From Armatimonadetes bacterium Uphvl-Ar1 (GTDB lineage: Bacteria; Armatimonadota; Fimbriimonadia; Fimbriimonadales; Fimbriimonadaceae), in NCBI GenBank assembly GCA_002162075.1, contig CP021423.1, positions 1,984,001 through 2,048,000 on the forward strand: a DNA stretch of 64,000 bases. Reading direction: 5' to 3'. A program made the translations under genes and the position numbers. The notes below the pieces were generated by a model, which saw only the letters and a list, made by a program, of their open reading frames with translations, did no database searches and was not told the DNA's origin. Shown here piece after piece: positions 61,696 through 64,000 of this stretch (position 1 is the stretch's first letter; each line of letters begins with the position of its first letter).

Positions 61696-62631
61696 TTAGT
61701 GTCCGAGCGACTCCAGATACCGTTCCGCATCAATTGCCGCCATACACCCTGTCCCAGCCGCTGAAACTGCCTGGCGATAAACGCTGTCCGCAACATCTCC
61801 CGAAACGAATACACCCGGAATTTTCGTCTTCGTCGAATTCGGTTCATGGGTCAGATAGCCGACCTCATCATGATCCAGAACATCAACAAAAAGATCACTC
61901 GTTGGCTTATGTCCAATCGCGATGAACACACCATCAATATCCATGTTCTTGGTCTCCCCCGTCACAGTATCTCGTAACGTCACCCCACGGAGTTTCTTGC
62001 GCGGCTCCAAATCACCCAAGAAATCAATAATCTCCGAGTTCCATATCACCTCGATCTTAGGATTATCAAGCACGCGCTGTTGCATCACCTTGCTCGCCCG
62101 GAACGAATCGCGCCGGTGAATCACAAAGACCTTATCTGCATGGCGAGTCAAATAATTCGCCTCTTCCATTGCCGTATCTCCACCCCCAACCACTATCACT
62201 TGCTTCCCACGGAAGAAGAACCCGTCGCAAGTCGCACACGCACTCACGCCGTATCCTCCAAACGTAACTTCACCCTCCAAGCCAAGCCACTTCGCGGAGG
62301 CACCAGTTGAAATAATCACCGTTTCGGCTTCCCATAGCTCATCCTCACACCAAATCTTCTTGGGCGAACTGAGCAGATCAACTTTCGTAACCGTCTTTTG
62401 CTCAACCCGGGCCCCAAATCGCTCGGCTTGCTCCCGGAACAGCTTCATCATTTCCGGCCCCATCACCCCCTCCGGAAAGCCCGGATAGTTCTCGACGTCG
62501 GTCGTAATCATCAACTGACCGCCCGGCTCGGGACCAGCAAACACCAGGGGACTCAAATCCGCCCGCGCCGCATAAAGAGCCGCCGTGTAACCCGCTGGCC
62601 CTGTTCCTATAATCACAACTCGTTCCGCCAT
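61696..62631 (-). CDS. trxB: thioredoxin reductase
   Basis: A 311-residue flavoenzyme reducing thioredoxin with NADPH. Seen: the FAD site VIIGTGPAGYTAALYAARAD, the redox Cys pair in GVSACATCDGFFF, the NADPH site VIVVGGGDTAMEEANYLTRH and the closing FVSGDVADSVYRQAVSAAGTGCMAAIDAERYL. Normal length. Divergent from the PAS sensor gene with 81 bases between starts. Confidence 0.97.
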   Translation of the reverse strand: MAERVVIIGTGPAGYTAALYAARADLSPLVFAGPEPGGQLMITTDVENYPGFPEGVMGPEMMKLFREQAERFGARVEQKTVTKVDLLSSPKKIWCEDELWEAETVIISTGASAKWLGLEGEVTFGGYGVSACATCDGFFFRGKQVIVVGGGDTAMEEANYLTRHADKVFVIHRRDSFRASKVMQQRVLDNPKIEVIWNSEIIDFLGDLEPRKKLRGVTLRDTVTGETKNMDIDGVFIAIGHKPTSDLFVDVLDHDEVGYLTHEPNSTKTKIPGVFVSGDVADSVYRQAVSAAGTGCMAAIDAERYLESLGH

Positions 62632-62712
62632 ATCCGTTCCAATCAGGTTACCAGCCGATCAGTTCCGCAAAGCCACCCATCGGCCCATGTCACGGGCACA
62701 TCAAAAAATTTC

Positions 62713-64000
62713 ATGGACAACTCTGGAGATTCTATATCGAGAAAACCAATAATCCCACCAGTGGAGCCGGAGAACATCCAAACCACCGAGTCCAAAAAAG
62801 TGGGACACTTAGCCAGCTTGCGCCTGTGCGCGGCTGGACTCGTCATATCACTTTTAACTATCATTGGATCGCTCATCTTAGGTTCAAAATCGGCGGTTCC
62901 GATCATTGCGACAATTGCTCTAGTACCAATTTTCAGTTACATCTATACCCTTGTTAATAAGTCATTGCAAGCCGCCGCTCAATCCGAATCAAGGCTCCAA
63001 GAACTGATCGCCGAGAATGCCGACCTGATCGAGCGCAGTGCCGAATTCCAACAGCAAAACGCCGAACACGAGGAGCAAGAGACAGAACTCCGTGAAGCCC
63101 TCGAGCTAGCCGAAATCCAAAAGGCGATGCAAGAACACGCCTCCCGCCGATTCCAATCTCTCTTCGAAGGTCTACCGATAGGCGCAACAACTTTCGATAA
63201 CGAAGGCACCATTTTTGAGTGGAATCAAAAAATGACCGAAGTCATGGATGTCCCCGCCCACTTCGCCATTCTCCACCCCCTCGCAAACGCAATCCATTCC
63301 GAAGATAATCCTGAAGTTGTCCTCAATATCCTCGACTCAATTTTTGTGAAAGGCGAAATGATCGCCTTCAACCACACATTCACATCCAAAGACAAAAAGA
63401 AAACCATCGCCCTCAAATTCTTCCCTCTCCGAAACAAAGAGGGAGCAATTCTCGGTGGCATCGGCTGCGGAATTGATGTCACCGAAGAACTCGAAACTCA
63501 ACTCCAAATAGCCGCCATGGCCGAGCTACAAAGAGCCGTCCTCGACAGCACAGAATACGCAATCATCTGGTCAAACCCGCAATGCGAAGTCATCGGGATG
63601 AACCGAGCCGCCGAAGAAATACTCGGATTCCCTGCAGAAGAATGCATCAACAAGAAAAGCCTCGCCGACTTCCACCTACCCACCGAAATTTTCCTACGTA
63701 ACGTCGAACTCGAAGCGCAAACTGGTGAAAAAATTGACTCAGACATTGAGCTGTTCCAATACCTTTCCCAGAATCCCACAGAGTCCGAGTGGCAATACCT
63801 CAAAGCTGACGACACTGTCGTCGACGTTGGTATGAGCATCTCCGCTTTGACCAACTCCCATGGCGAACTCACCGGATTTCTCACCGTCGCTAAAGACATC
63901 ACTGAGCAAAAAGCAAACGCAGAACGGCTGAAAATGCTCAGCATGGTTGCCAAAGAATCCATGAACAGCGTCGCAATCCTCGATGCAAGCGGGCATGTCA
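62713..64000 (+). CDS. membrane PAS-domain sensor protein (3' end off the window)
   Basis: Reading from ATG 62713, the frame stays open to the window edge (429 codons seen). It has a soluble start, two spans (LCAAGLVISLLTIIGSLIL and AVPIIATIALVPIFSYIY), a Gln/Glu-rich coiled coil (about residues 95-155) and then PAS domains: the first from FQSLFEGLPIGATTFDNEG to IGCGIDVTEELE, the second from AVLDSTEYAIIWSNPQCEV to FLTVAKDITEQKAN with its PAC-type end, and a third beginning VAKESMNSVAILDASG. The effector is not visible; a histidine kinase or a GGDEF domain would be usual. Confidence 0.85.
   Translation, partial: MDNSGDSISRKPIIPPVEPENIQTTESKKVGHLASLRLCAAGLVISLLTIIGSLILGSKSAVPIIATIALVPIFSYIYTLVNKSLQAAAQSESRLQELIAENADLIERSAEFQQQNAEHEEQETELREALELAEIQKAMQEHASRRFQSLFEGLPIGATTFDNEGTIFEWNQKMTEVMDVPAHFAILHPLANAIHSEDNPEVVLNILDSIFVKGEMIAFNHTFTSKDKKKTIALKFFPLRNKEGAILGGIGCGIDVTEELETQLQIAAMAELQRAVLDSTEYAIIWSNPQCEVIGMNRAAEEILGFPAEECINKKSLADFHLPTEIFLRNVELEAQTGEKIDSDIELFQYLSQNPTESEWQYLKADDTVVDVGMSISALTNSHGELTGFLTVAKDITEQKANAERLKMLSMVAKESMNSVAILDASGHV

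Noticed and set aside
1-64000. CRISPR array, tRNA, rRNA, replication origin or insertion sequence.
   Set aside because: None was recognised. No regular short repeats with spacers, no transposase and no skew switch were seen.

Overview
The window reads as the chromosome of a Gram-negative-type (diderm), flagellated bacterium that makes surface polysaccharide. LptD- and LptF-like proteins and a heptosyltransferase-like protein imply an LPS-type outer membrane; fliM-fliY-fliO-fliP-fliQ-fliR-flhB imply a flagellum; an exosortase with EpsI, sugar transferases and Wzz/tyrosine-kinase genes imply exopolysaccharide. The mix would suit Armatimonadota (Fimbriimonadia-like) or a similar phylum, but this is a guess from gene content. 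No rRNA, tRNA or CRISPR array was recognised. The printed strand is richer in C than G whichever strand is coding, so the minus strand is probably the leading strand throughout and no origin or terminus is likely inside.

Region 1 (0-22 kb) holds two envelope genes at the edge and then a phage-derived particle system spread among host genes. A minus-strand operon (12.3 to 1.6 kb) carries prohead protease, HK97 capsid, three head-tail completion candidates, a tail-tube candidate, hub and propeller-bearing tail proteins, a GTA-type spike-base protein and an SGNH hydrolase. Diverging from it are endolysin, holin candidate and small and large terminase (12.5-15.0 kb). Proline dehydrogenase, three glycosyltransferases and dusB follow. 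At 19.7-22.0 kb come a CI/LexA-like repressor, a divergent sigma factor and the portal. No integrase, phage replication gene or tape-measure protein was found, and the phage genes carry the host strand skew. A domesticated gene-transfer-agent-like or tailocin-like particle fits better than a fresh prophage.

Region 2 (22-32 kb) holds envelope and core genes: a MerT-like protein, LptD, LptF/G, a zinc-ribbon membrane protein, PlsY, GlnE, a lipoprotein, mannose-1-phosphate guanylyltransferase and a heptose-bisphosphatase-type phosphatase.

Region 3 (32-47 kb) is an exopolysaccharide locus: Wzz/BY-kinase, EpsI, exosortase, two initiating sugar transferases, GlmS, three GT4 glycosyltransferases, a sugar epimerase, a UDP-glucose-type dehydrogenase and an acetyltransferase.

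Region 4 (47-64 kb) is mostly housekeeping: nrnA-truB, a DUF2752 protein, a fused E1 dehydrogenase, a PLP deaminase, the flagellar export/switch operon, a putative metallopeptidase, thioredoxin reductase and a PAS sensor that runs off the end.

A technical point affects reading. Seven genes (tail protein with three sites; tail tube, protease, proline dehydrogenase, GT9, phosphatase and Wzz with one each) are each restored to a full-length reading frame by adding a single base at short homopolymers. All nine sites are apparent deletions and all lie in the first 33 kb. They are annotated as whole genes with the break noted.
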